Origin: Actinomycetes bacterium | GTDB lineage: Bacteria > Actinomycetota > Acidimicrobiia > Acidimicrobiales > RAAP-2 | Direction of reading: 5' to 3' | Length of the DNA stretch: 64,000 bases | Assembly: GCA_021791895.1 (NCBI GenBank) | Contig: JAJYVS010000006.1 | Span: 1 to 64,000, forward strand | The notes under the pieces: generated by a model | What the model was told of the DNA's origin: nothing | Seen by the model: the letters and a program-made list of their open reading frames with translations, nothing else | Databases searched by the model: none | Program-made: the position numbers and the translations under genes | Shown here: piece after piece, positions 35,905 through 43,001 of the stretch | Layout: each line of letters starts with the position of its first letter | Position numbering within the stretch: position 1 is the first letter of the stretch

Positions 35905-37152
35905 TCACCCGAACACTGTACCGACATGGGTCAGCCCTTCGATCAGGGTGTCGATGTCGGAGTCGTCGTTGTAGATGTCGATCGAGGCTCGGGCGGTGGC
36001 GCTTACCCCCAGGCGGCTCATGAGCGGTTTCGCGCAGTGGTGCCCGGGTCGAACGCACACCCCGAACTGGTCGAGCACCTGCGCGACGTCGTGGGCGTGG
36101 ACGTCTCGGTAGTCGAGCGAGAGCACGCCGGCCCGGTCCCCGCCGACCGGCGGCCCGAACACCCTGCAGACCTCTCCGAGGCGATCGCCGATCGCCGTGA
36201 GCGCGTAGGCCGTGAGGGCACGCTCGTGGGTGACGATCTGCTCCATGCCGACGGCATCCAGGTAGTCGACGGCCGCCGCCAGGCCCACGGCCTCGGCGAT
36301 GGGCGGGGTGCCGGCCTCGAAGCGCCACGGCGCCTCGGCCGGGGTGAAGCGCTCAAGGGTGACGTCGAGGATCATGCCGCCCCCGCCAAGGAAGGGCGGC
36401 ATCGCATCCAGCAGCTCCCGGCGTCCCCACAGCACGCCGATCCCGGTGGGTCCGAGCATCTTGTGGGCCGAGAAGGCGAGGAAGTCGGCACCGAGGGCGG
36501 CGACGTCGGTGACCAGATGGGGGACCGACTGGGCGCCGTCGACCACCGTGATCGCCCCGTGGCGGTGGGCCGCCTCGGTGATCAGGGGGACCGGGTTGAT
36601 GGTCCCGAGCACGTTGGACATCGCGCTGACCGAGACCGCGCTGGCGCCGTCGAGGATGCGGTCGAGGTCGCAAAGGTCGAGCCGGCCCTGCCCGTCCACC
36701 GGCAGGTAGCGCAGCTCGATGCCGACGTTTTGGGCGAGGGCGAGCCAGGGGACCAGGTTGGAGTGGTGCTCCATCTCCGTCAGCACCACCACGTCGCCCC
36801 GCTTGAGGTTTGCCCGTCCCCAGCTGTTCACGACCAGGTTGAGCGCCTCGGTGGCGTTCTTGGTGAAGATCACCTCGTGCCTCGGGTCGGGGGCCCCGAT
36901 GAAGCGGCCGACCTTGCGCCGCGCCCCTTCGTAGAGGGCGGTCGCCTCCTCGGCGGTCGCGTACACCCCACGATGGACGTTGGCGTGGGTGCTCTCGTAG
37001 TAGCGCTCCATGGCCGCCAGGACCGGGCGGGGCTGGAGGGAGGACGAGGCCGAGTCGAGGTAAACGATCGGGCGGTCGTGGACCCGCTGGGCCAGGAGGG
37101 GGAAATCCTTGCGGATCACCTCGGCGTCGAGCGGTTCGGGGACCGGGGTCAT
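35905..37152 (-). CDS. sufS: Cysteine desulfurase SufS
   Basis: A 415-residue PLP enzyme taking sulfur from cysteine. LAFSAHKMLGPTGIGVLWG holds the Schiff-base Lys, PGHHCAKPLMSRLGV the reactive Cys, and VVDGAQSVPHLVTDVAALGA and LVVNSWGRANLKRGD PLP contacts. Its start overlaps the sufC stop by 4 bp (ATG 37152). Sulfur passes from this Cys to SufU. Confidence 0.95.
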   Translation of the reverse strand: MTPVPEPLDAEVIRKDFPLLAQRVHDRPIVYLDSASSSLQPRPVLAAMERYYESTHANVHRGVYATAEEATALYEGARRKVGRFIGAPDPRHEVIFTKNATEALNLVVNSWGRANLKRGDVVVLTEMEHHSNLVPWLALAQNVGIELRYLPVDGQGRLDLCDLDRILDGASAVSVSAMSNVLGTINPVPLITEAAHRHGAITVVDGAQSVPHLVTDVAALGADFLAFSAHKMLGPTGIGVLWGRRELLDAMPPFLGGGGMILDVTLERFTPAEAPWRFEAGTPPIAEAVGLAAAVDYLDAVGMEQIVTHERALTAYALTAIGDRLGEVCRVFGPPVGGDRAGVLSLDYRDVHAHDVAQVLDQFGVCVRPGHHCAKPLMSRLGVSATARASIDIYNDDSDIDTLIEGLTHVGTVFG

Positions 37153-37913
37153 CGGGCCCGCCAGGCGTCGTAGCCGCCGGCCTCGATCCGTGCGGCGAGC
37201 TCGGCACCGCCGCTCTCGGCGATGCGCCCGTCGACCATGAGGTGGACCCGGTCGGGAATCAGGTCCACCAGGATCCGCTGGTAGTGGGTCACGACCAGGA
37301 CACCCATGGCCGGCCGGAGCTCCCGCACCGTCCTCACCCCGCTGCCGACCACCTTCAAGGCGTCGACGTCGAGACCCGAGTCGGTCTCGTCGAGGACCGC
37401 CACCTCCGGGTCGAGCAGCGCCATCTGGAGGATCTCGTTGCGCTTGCGCTCTCCGCCGGAGAACCCCTCGTTGAGGTAGCGCTCACCGAAGGCCGGGTCC
37501 ATGCCCAGGCGCTCCATCCACTCGGTCATCGCCAGCCGGACCTCGAGCACCGAGACCTCGGTGCCGCGTCGGGCCGACATGGCCTGCCGGAGGAACTGGG
37601 TCACCGAGACCCCGCTCAGGGCCTCGGGGTGCTGGAAGGCGAGGAACATCCCGGCCTTGCCTCGCACCTCGGTCGGCCAGGTCGTCACGTCCTCGCCCTT
37701 CACGCGGATGGCACCGCCGGTGACCCGGTAGCCGGGGTGGCCGAGCAGGACGTTGGCCAAAGTCGATTTGCCGGCTCCGTTCGGTCCCATGAGGGCGTGG
37801 ACCTCGCCCGGTGCGATCTCGAAGGTGACGCCGCGCAGGATCTCGTTGTCGTCGGCGACGACCCGGAGGTCCTCGACGGCCAGGAGCGGAACGGGCACGG
37901 CATCGGTGGCCAC
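37149..37913 (-). CDS. sufC: SUF system ATPase SufC (second copy)
   Basis: A 254-residue SufC with GPNGAGKSTLANVLLGHPGY (Walker A), EGFSGGERKRNEILQMALLD (signature), VAVLDETDSGLDVDALKVVG (Walker B) and VLVVTHYQRILVDLIPDRVH (switch). It starts the minus-strand operon sufC-sufS-sufU, and is closer to ordinary SufC than the copy at 33.3 kb, judged by GYRVTGGAIRVKGEDVTTWP. The presence of two may mean distinct partners or a replaced gene. Confidence 0.94.
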   Translation of the reverse strand: MATDAVPVPLLAVEDLRVVADDNEILRGVTFEIAPGEVHALMGPNGAGKSTLANVLLGHPGYRVTGGAIRVKGEDVTTWPTEVRGKAGMFLAFQHPEALSGVSVTQFLRQAMSARRGTEVSVLEVRLAMTEWMERLGMDPAFGERYLNEGFSGGERKRNEILQMALLDPEVAVLDETDSGLDVDALKVVGSGVRTVRELRPAMGVLVVTHYQRILVDLIPDRVHLMVDGRIAESGGAELAARIEAGGYDAWRAR

Positions 37914-37991
37914 GGCTAAAACCTTACCGGACCGGTCACCTTTTCCGAACGGGTCCGACGCCCCGGGCCGGGCCCGTTGGGTCGCGCCGGC

Positions 37992-38609
37992 TCACCAACC
38001 GCGCGCCACCCACTCTTCGAGGCTCGGCGACTCGGCGCCGATGGTCGTGGAGGCCCCATGGCCCGGGAGTACCACGGTGTCGCCGGCGAACCGGGAGAAC
38101 AGGCGCTGCTCGATGGAACGAATGATGGTCGGGAAGTCCCCCCCGGGGAACTTGGTGGCGCCGGGACCCCCGGGGAACAGGGTGTCGCCGGTGAGCAAGA
38201 GCGGGGTCCCCTCGACCGCGAAGCACATCGAGCCCTGGGTGTGGCCGGGGGTGGCGATGGTCCGGACCCGCAAGCGCCCGAGCTCGATCACCGAGTCGTC
38301 CTCGAGGAGCAGGTCGTAGCTCGGCAGCATGTCGGCGTCGGCGGCGGTCACCGACACGCTGATGCCCGCGTCGCGCACCGCTGGGACCGCCTGGATGTGG
38401 TCCCAGTGGCCGTGAGTCTCGACCACGGTGCGCACCCCCAGGCGCTCACAGACCTCGAGGAGCGCCTCGTGCTCGTTGGCCGCGTCGACCAGCATCGCTT
38501 CACCGCTCCGGCGGCAACGGAGCACGTAGACGTTGTTGTCCATCGGCCCGACCACCATGCGGTGGAGCTCGCAGGCGGCGTCCTCCCAGATCCGTGCCAA
38601 CTCGGGCAT
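37992..38609 (-). CDS. Metallo-beta-lactamase-fold hydrolase, glyoxalase II-like
   Basis: A 205-residue hydrolase with the metal motif VVETHGHWDHIQAVPAVRDA (HxHxDH), TPGHTQGSMCFAV and LLTGDTLFPGGPGATKFPGG, then VVLPGHGASTTIGAE. This is the compact glyoxalase II/thioesterase-like group; substrate unknown. The start is ATG 38609. It is divergent from the following acyl-CoA dehydrogenase with about 205 bp between. Confidence 0.84.
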   Translation of the reverse strand: MPELARIWEDAACELHRMVVGPMDNNVYVLRCRRSGEAMLVDAANEHEALLEVCERLGVRTVVETHGHWDHIQAVPAVRDAGISVSVTAADADMLPSYDLLLEDDSVIELGRLRVRTIATPGHTQGSMCFAVEGTPLLLTGDTLFPGGPGATKFPGGDFPTIIRSIEQRLFSRFAGDTVVLPGHGASTTIGAESPSLEEWVARGW

Positions 38610-38772
38610 GACCCCAGGATCGCACAGCGGGGGCCCGGTGGGAACGCCGGGTCCGGCCGGGCCCGGCTGGGAACGTTCCCGTTGTCGGTCCGGGCCCATT
38701 TCTGGTAGACAGCGCACAGAAGCGTCGGTGGCGGGCCCGCCCTCGGCGCAGCCGGCGCCCCTCGGCGCTCGG

Positions 38773-38803
38773 ACGCCAGGAGAAGCTCGAACGCCAGGAG
38801 AAG
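38773..38803 (+). repeat. 13-bp direct repeat in the acyl-CoA dehydrogenase leader
   Basis: ACGCCAGGAGAAG occurs twice, starting at 38773 and 38791, with an 18-bp period. Each copy contains an AGGAG Shine-Dalgarno-like core, and the second lies about 15 nt from the ATG at 38815. This may be a small tandem duplication of the leader. Confidence 0.5.
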
Positions 38804-38814
38804 AGAGAGCCACC

Positions 38815-39930
38815 ATGAACTTTGCCTTCAGCGAGGAGCAAGAGGAGCTGCGGACCGCCGTGCGGCGCTTCCTGCAGGAAAAGTCGCCCGAGACCGAGGT
38901 CCGGCGGCTCATGGAGACCGAGGACGGCTACGACCCGGCGGTCTGGTCCCAGATGGCCGACCAGCTCGGCCTGCAGTCTCTGACCGTCCCCGAGGAGTAC
39001 GGGGGCTCGGGGTTCTCCTACGTGGAGCTGATCGTGGTGCTCGAGGAGATGGGCAACGTGCTCCTGTGCGCCCCCTTCTTCTCGACCGTCGCCCTGGCCA
39101 CCAACGCCCTGCTCACCTCGGGCGACGAGCAGGCCAAGAAGGACCTGCTGCCGGGCCTGGCTTCGGGACAGACGATCGGGACCCTGGCCATCACCGAGGA
39201 CAACGGACGCTGGGACTTCGACGGCATCGCGCTCGCCGCCCGGGAGTCGGGTGGCACCTGGACCCTCGACGGGCACAAGTCCTTCGTCATCGACGGCCAC
39301 ACGGCCAACCTGATCCTGGTGGTCGGGCGGACCCCGGCCGGGCTCAGCCTGTTCGCCGTGGACGGGGACGCCGCCGGGCTGACCCGGACGTCGCTGCCGA
39401 CCATGGACCAGACCCGCAAGCAGGCCCGGCTGGTCTTCGAGTCGACGCCGGCCCGGCTGATCGGCACGGACGGCGGCGCCGCCGAGGGCCTGACCAAGAC
39501 CCTCGACCTGGCGGCGGTGGCGCTCGCCGCCGAGCAGGTCGGTGGGGCCCAGCACTGCCTGGACAGCTCGGTCGACTACGCCAAGAACCGGATCCAGTTC
39601 GGCCGCCCGATCGGCAGCTTCCAGGCCATCAAGCACAAGTGCGCCGACATGCTGCTCGAGGTGGAGTCGGCTAAGTCCGCCGCCTACTACGCCGGTTGGG
39701 CCGCCGCCGAGGACTCCGACGAGCTTCCGGTCGTTGCCAGCTTGGCCAAGTCGTACTGCTCGGAGGCCTACTTCCACGCGGCGGCCGAGAACATCCAGAT
39801 CCACGGCGGGATCGGCTTCACCTGGGAGCACGACGCCCACTTGTACTTCAAGCGGGCCAAGTCCTCCGAGCTCTTGTTCGGTGACCCCGCCTACCACCGC
39901 GAGTTGCTCGCGCAACGGATCGGGATCTGA
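38815..39930 (+). CDS. Acyl-CoA dehydrogenase (371 residues)
   Basis: An FAD-dependent dehydrogenase of a diverged subgroup. MNFAFSEEQEELRTAVRRFL starts the helical N domain; the FAD region reads LAITEDNGRWDFDGIALAAR instead of the usual TEP.GSD, and the end has QIHGGIGFTWEHDAHLYFKR. The catalytic Glu of the usual EGTSE segment is not evident near the end (KSSELLFGDPAYHRELLAQR), a pattern I associate with FadE-type subunits that act as heterotetramers on sterol side chains; substrate unknown. ATG 38815 has GGAGAAGAGAG upstream. Confidence 0.85.
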   Translation: MNFAFSEEQEELRTAVRRFLQEKSPETEVRRLMETEDGYDPAVWSQMADQLGLQSLTVPEEYGGSGFSYVELIVVLEEMGNVLLCAPFFSTVALATNALLTSGDEQAKKDLLPGLASGQTIGTLAITEDNGRWDFDGIALAARESGGTWTLDGHKSFVIDGHTANLILVVGRTPAGLSLFAVDGDAAGLTRTSLPTMDQTRKQARLVFESTPARLIGTDGGAAEGLTKTLDLAAVALAAEQVGGAQHCLDSSVDYAKNRIQFGRPIGSFQAIKHKCADMLLEVESAKSAAYYAGWAAAEDSDELPVVASLAKSYCSEAYFHAAAENIQIHGGIGFTWEHDAHLYFKRAKSSELLFGDPAYHRELLAQRIGI

Positions 39931-39959
39931 CCTGACCGAGCGGTCGGCCCGCCGGTGAC

Positions 39960-40700
39960 GTGAGCGGCCAGTGGTCGCAGACCGCTGGCCCCGCTGGCGC
40001 TCTCCGCTACTACGTGGCCGGCGCCGCCCGGCGTCCGGCCGCGCCGCTCCTCTTGGTCTGCCCGGAGCTGCCGACGGTCGAAGGCGCCCACGGGGACGTC
40101 GGGCTGCCCTATGAGGCGGTCGCCGAACGGGTGGCGCAGGAATCGGGGTGGCAGGTGTTGGCGGCCATGTTCCGTGGGGTCGGAGGTTCGGCCGGCAGCT
40201 TCTCGGCCCGCGGCTGGCTCGAGGACGCCGGTGACGTGATGGCGGCCGAGCTGGCCGGGCGGAGCGGGCTACGGGCGGCCGGGTTCGGATTCGGGGGGGC
40301 CGTGGCCCTTGCCCTCGCCGCCGCCGACGAGCGGGTCCGGGGCGTGGCCTGCTTCGCCGCCCCGACCCGCCTGGCCGAGTGGGCCGACGACCCTGCCGGC
40401 CTGGCCGAGCGGTGTCGCAGCGCCGGGGTGATCCAGGCCGGCTTCCCCGAGGACGTCGTCGCCTGGGCGGCCGAGCTGCGGACCCTCGAGCCGCTGGCTT
40501 CGGCGCCGCGGCTCGGCGCCCGCCCCCTCCTCGTGGTCCAAGGCTCCGAGGACGACGACGTCCCCCCGGCGTCGGCCCGGGCGCTGGTGGAAGCGGCCCA
40601 GCACGCCGAGCTGCGAATGGTGCTCGGTGCCGGCCACTGGCTCCGGGCCGACCCCCGCGCCGTCGCGACCCTGATCGGGTGGCTCGAGCGTCAGAACTGA
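39960..40700 (+). CDS. Alpha/beta hydrolase-fold protein lacking the nucleophile Ser
   Basis: A 246-residue alpha/beta hydrolase fold. The nucleophile elbow appears as AAGFGFGGAVALALA, where family members have G-x-S-x-G, so Ser is replaced by Gly (codon GGA at about 40288). The late VVQGSEDDDVPP (Asp) and LGAGHWLRADP (His) are kept. The front sequence PLLLVCPELPTVEGAHGDVG is short and unlike small esterases. It may be a non-catalytic or binding protein, or use another residue. GTG 39960 starts 29 bp after the dehydrogenase stop. Confidence 0.76.
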   Translation: MSGQWSQTAGPAGALRYYVAGAARRPAAPLLLVCPELPTVEGAHGDVGLPYEAVAERVAQESGWQVLAAMFRGVGGSAGSFSARGWLEDAGDVMAAELAGRSGLRAAGFGFGGAVALALAAADERVRGVACFAAPTRLAEWADDPAGLAERCRSAGVIQAGFPEDVVAWAAELRTLEPLASAPRLGARPLLVVQGSEDDDVPPASARALVEAAQHAELRMVLGAGHWLRADPRAVATLIGWLERQN

Positions 40701-41341
40701 GGTCCACCCCCCACCCGCTCGAGCGACGAGGTGAGGGCCTCCCGCAGGTGTCGGGCGGCTCGCTCGGCGTCGTCGGCCTCGGTTAGGTAGCGGACCACGA
40801 CGAAGTGACGCGCCCCGGCGGCCACCAGATCGGGGAGGGTCTCGGGGGTCACGCCACCGGTCACGAACACCGGCCACGGGGACCGGGCGACGGCGAGCGA
40901 GAGGTAGCCGGTCCCGGTGCCGGCCCGACCGGGCTTGGTCGGGGTCGAGACGACCGGGCCGGCCGAGAGGTAGTCGACCGGCTCGCCCATGGCCTCGAGG
41001 AGGTCGGTCTCCGAGTGGGTCGAGGTCCCGACGATGGCGCCGGCCCCGAGCAGGCGCCGGGCCAGGGCGCGGGGGGCGTCATCCCGTCCGAGGTGGACCC
41101 CGTCGGCGCCGGCCTCGAGGGCGAGGTCCGGGCGGTCGTTCAAGATGAACGGGACCCCGAGGTCCGCGCACACCCTCGCCACCAGCCGGGCCCGCTCGAG
41201 AAGCGGCTTCGCCTCGAGCGTCTTGTCCCGCAGCTGGACGACGTCGACCCCGCCGGCGATGCACGACTCGACGAAGGCGGCCAGGTCGGGCCGGTCCGGC
41301 GTGCACAGGTAGAGCTGGCGGCCGGTGATGCCCCCGGTCAC
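40691..41341 (-). CDS. thiE: Thiamine phosphate synthase
   Basis: A 216-residue TIM-barrel enzyme joining the thiazole phosphate and pyrimidine pyrophosphate. GGVDVVQLRDKTLEAKPLLE, FILNDRPDLALEAGADGVHL, GTSTHSETDLLEAM and VDYLSAGPVVSTPTKPG are the substrate and phosphate motifs. It starts at GTG 41341, overlapping the upstream stop by 4 bp. Its stop is convergent with the alpha/beta hydrolase. No other thi genes are in the window. Confidence 0.9.
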   Translation of the reverse strand: MTGGITGRQLYLCTPDRPDLAAFVESCIAGGVDVVQLRDKTLEAKPLLERARLVARVCADLGVPFILNDRPDLALEAGADGVHLGRDDAPRALARRLLGAGAIVGTSTHSETDLLEAMGEPVDYLSAGPVVSTPTKPGRAGTGTGYLSLAVARSPWPVFVTGGVTPETLPDLVAAGARHFVVVRYLTEADDAERAARHLREALTSSLERVGGGPQF

Positions 41342-41907
41342 TGCGAGGTCTTGGCGGCCGCCTTCATCGCCTTCTTGAAGTCCCGCACCTTGGCCAGGCT
41401 GGCATCGTCGACGATGTCGGCTACCGAACGGTAGGAGCCCCGCTCCCCGTAGGGGGTCGAGGCCTCGGTCCAGCCCTTGGGGCGCACGCCGAGTTGCTTG
41501 CCGAGCAGGGCGACGAAGATCCGGGCCTTCTGGTCGCCGAAGCCCGGCAGCGCCTTCACCCGGGCGAGCAGTTCCTTGCCGGTCCCGACGCCGTTCCACA
41601 CGTTGGCCACGTCCCCGCCGTAGGTGTCGGCGACCTCGACCGCCAGGGCCTGGACCCGCTTGGACATCGACGCCGGGTACCTGTGCAGCGAGGGCTTCTC
41701 GGCGAAGATCCCCGCCAGCTCCTCGGGATCCATGCCGGCCAGGGTGGCGGCGTCCAGCGTCCCGCCGAGGCGCCGGGCGAGTTCGCTCGGGCCGCGGAAG
41801 GCCCATTCGAGGGGGATCTGCTGGTCGAGGACCATGCCGACGACGAGGGCCAAGGGGTTCTCCGAGAGGAGCCGGTCGGCCGCCTGGTCCTGGGCGAGAT
41901 GGAGCAT
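41338..41907 (-). CDS. HhH-GPD-type base excision repair protein
   Basis: A 189-residue DNA glycosylase-fold protein of an uncharacterised actinobacterial family (TIGR03252-like). MVLDQQIPLEWAFRGPSELA is the helical motif with the family's DQQ, VKALPGFGDQKARIFVALLG is the helix-hairpin-helix, and SYRSVADIVDDASLAKVRDF the tail. The common catalytic Asp of MutY/Nth is not clear. ATG 41907 is preceded by a -10 like sequence, suggesting a leaderless message. It forms an operon with thiE by a 4-bp overlap. Confidence 0.83.
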   Translation of the reverse strand: MLHLAQDQAADRLLSENPLALVVGMVLDQQIPLEWAFRGPSELARRLGGTLDAATLAGMDPEELAGIFAEKPSLHRYPASMSKRVQALAVEVADTYGGDVANVWNGVGTGKELLARVKALPGFGDQKARIFVALLGKQLGVRPKGWTEASTPYGERGSYRSVADIVDDASLAKVRDFKKAMKAAAKTSQ

Positions 41908-41914
41908 GGGCCGC

Positions 41915-41920
41915 AGCCTA
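41915..41920 (-). promoter_or_regulatory. Putative -10 element of the HhH-GPD/thiE transcript
   Basis: Read on the minus strand, TAGGCT lies 7 nt before ATG 41907, without a ribosome site between. It suggests a leaderless transcript. Confidence 0.38.
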
Positions 41921-42046
41921 ACCCCGGAGGTCGGCGACCGGCCCGGGGAGTGCTCGATCACCCACCGCCGGTGACGGCGAACAGCCTCGATCGAGAACCG
42001 GGCCCGGCGCGAAGACGCGGCACCGACCGGTTGCTCATGGTGGGGG

Positions 42047-42388
42047 CTAGGTCAGTGCCCCCAACGCGTTCATGTAGCGGGCCATGAAGGCGTCGGACGC
42101 CTCACCGGCCGTGTAGAAGTCGACACCGAAGTCGCTGAGGAGCAGCTGGCCTCGCATGATCAGCAGCTGGGCCTCGTCGGAGTCGTGGATGGAGAGCAGG
42201 ACGTCTCGATCACCCTTGACCATCCACATCCCGACCCCTCGCTCCGAGAAGAAGAGCTCGGGGTCGGTGCACTTCCCTGCTTCGGCCTGCTTGGTCCAGA
42301 ATGCGGCGACGTCCGCGCCGTACTCGAGCGCCTTTGCCTCCCGCCCGGGTATGGGCTCCGTCCAGGTCACGATCATTGCTGAGTGCAT
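42047..42388 (-). CDS. Small hypothetical protein, 113 residues
   Basis: A soluble protein without a recognised family. SAMIVTWTEPIPGREAKALE, KCTDPELFFSERGVGMWMVK and ADV... segments suggest a ferredoxin-like alpha/beta fold of the antibiotic-monooxygenase (ABM) or dimeric alpha-beta barrel type. The start is ATG 42388 behind GGAGG, a very good ribosome site. It stands alone. Confidence 0.72.
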   Translation of the reverse strand: MHSAMIVTWTEPIPGREAKALEYGADVAAFWTKQAEAGKCTDPELFFSERGVGMWMVKGDRDVLLSIHDSDEAQLLIMRGQLLLSDFGVDFYTAGEASDAFMARYMNALGALT

Positions 42389-42526
42389 CTCAAGGCCTCC
42401 TTCACGAGTGCCCGCCGACAAGTCAAATGTGCGCTCGGCGCAACGGCGATACAACGACGAACGGGTTACGAAGAGCGGGGCGCGAGGTCCCGTGCTCGAA
42501 TGGCGATTTTCGGTGGGTCCGGATCC

Positions 42527-42868
42527 TCAGGAGCTGGCCACGGCGCCAGTCGTCGGGCACACCCGTCGGTGTGTGTCCCCCGGCGGCTGGAAAAAGACCC
42601 GGGAGCCGGCCACGAGATCCTTCAGCGTTCTCGTGACGAGCACCTCATGCTCAGCCGCCTTGGCCTCGACCCGGACGGCGATGCGGACGGCGATCCGGTC
42701 GGCGTCCGTGCCCAGGACGCTCGATCTCCCCGGTGTGCAGAGGACCTCGATGTTGGAGATGATCGGCTGCAGGCCGACGAACACGGTCTCGCGCTCGCGC
42801 TCACCGAAGGCCCGGTACGCGACGTGCACATCACCGTTGCGCGCGTCGCGAACATCGGGTGTCTCCAC
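42527..42868 (-). pseudogene. Remnant of an adenylate/guanylate cyclase gene with hydrolase-like N terminus
   Basis: The ORF from GTG 42868 starts VVETPDVRDARNGDVHVAYR, the opening of actinobacterial proteins combining an alpha/beta-hydrolase domain with a class III cyclase. After about 45 residues it jumps to RIAVRIAVRVEAKAAEHEVL then VTRTLKDLVAGSR, the C-terminal end of a class III cyclase domain. The hydrolase core and most of the cyclase (several hundred residues) are missing, so an internal deletion seems to have fused the two ends. No function is expected. Confidence 0.58.
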
Positions 42869-43001
42869 GACGCCCCCTTCCCAGGCCGTCGCTTCCAGGG
42901 TACGGCCCGACGACAAACTCGTGTCGGCTGCTCGGCTAGTGCCCTGAGGCAGGCCCGGTCGCCTCCCGACACCGGTGACGCCGCCGGCCGACGCGGAAGT
43001 G

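Noticed and set aside
38500..40707. 735-codon minus-strand frame opposite acyl-CoA dehydrogenase and hydrolase
   Set aside because: Antisense shadow; the plus-strand genes have FAD motifs and strong ribosome sites.
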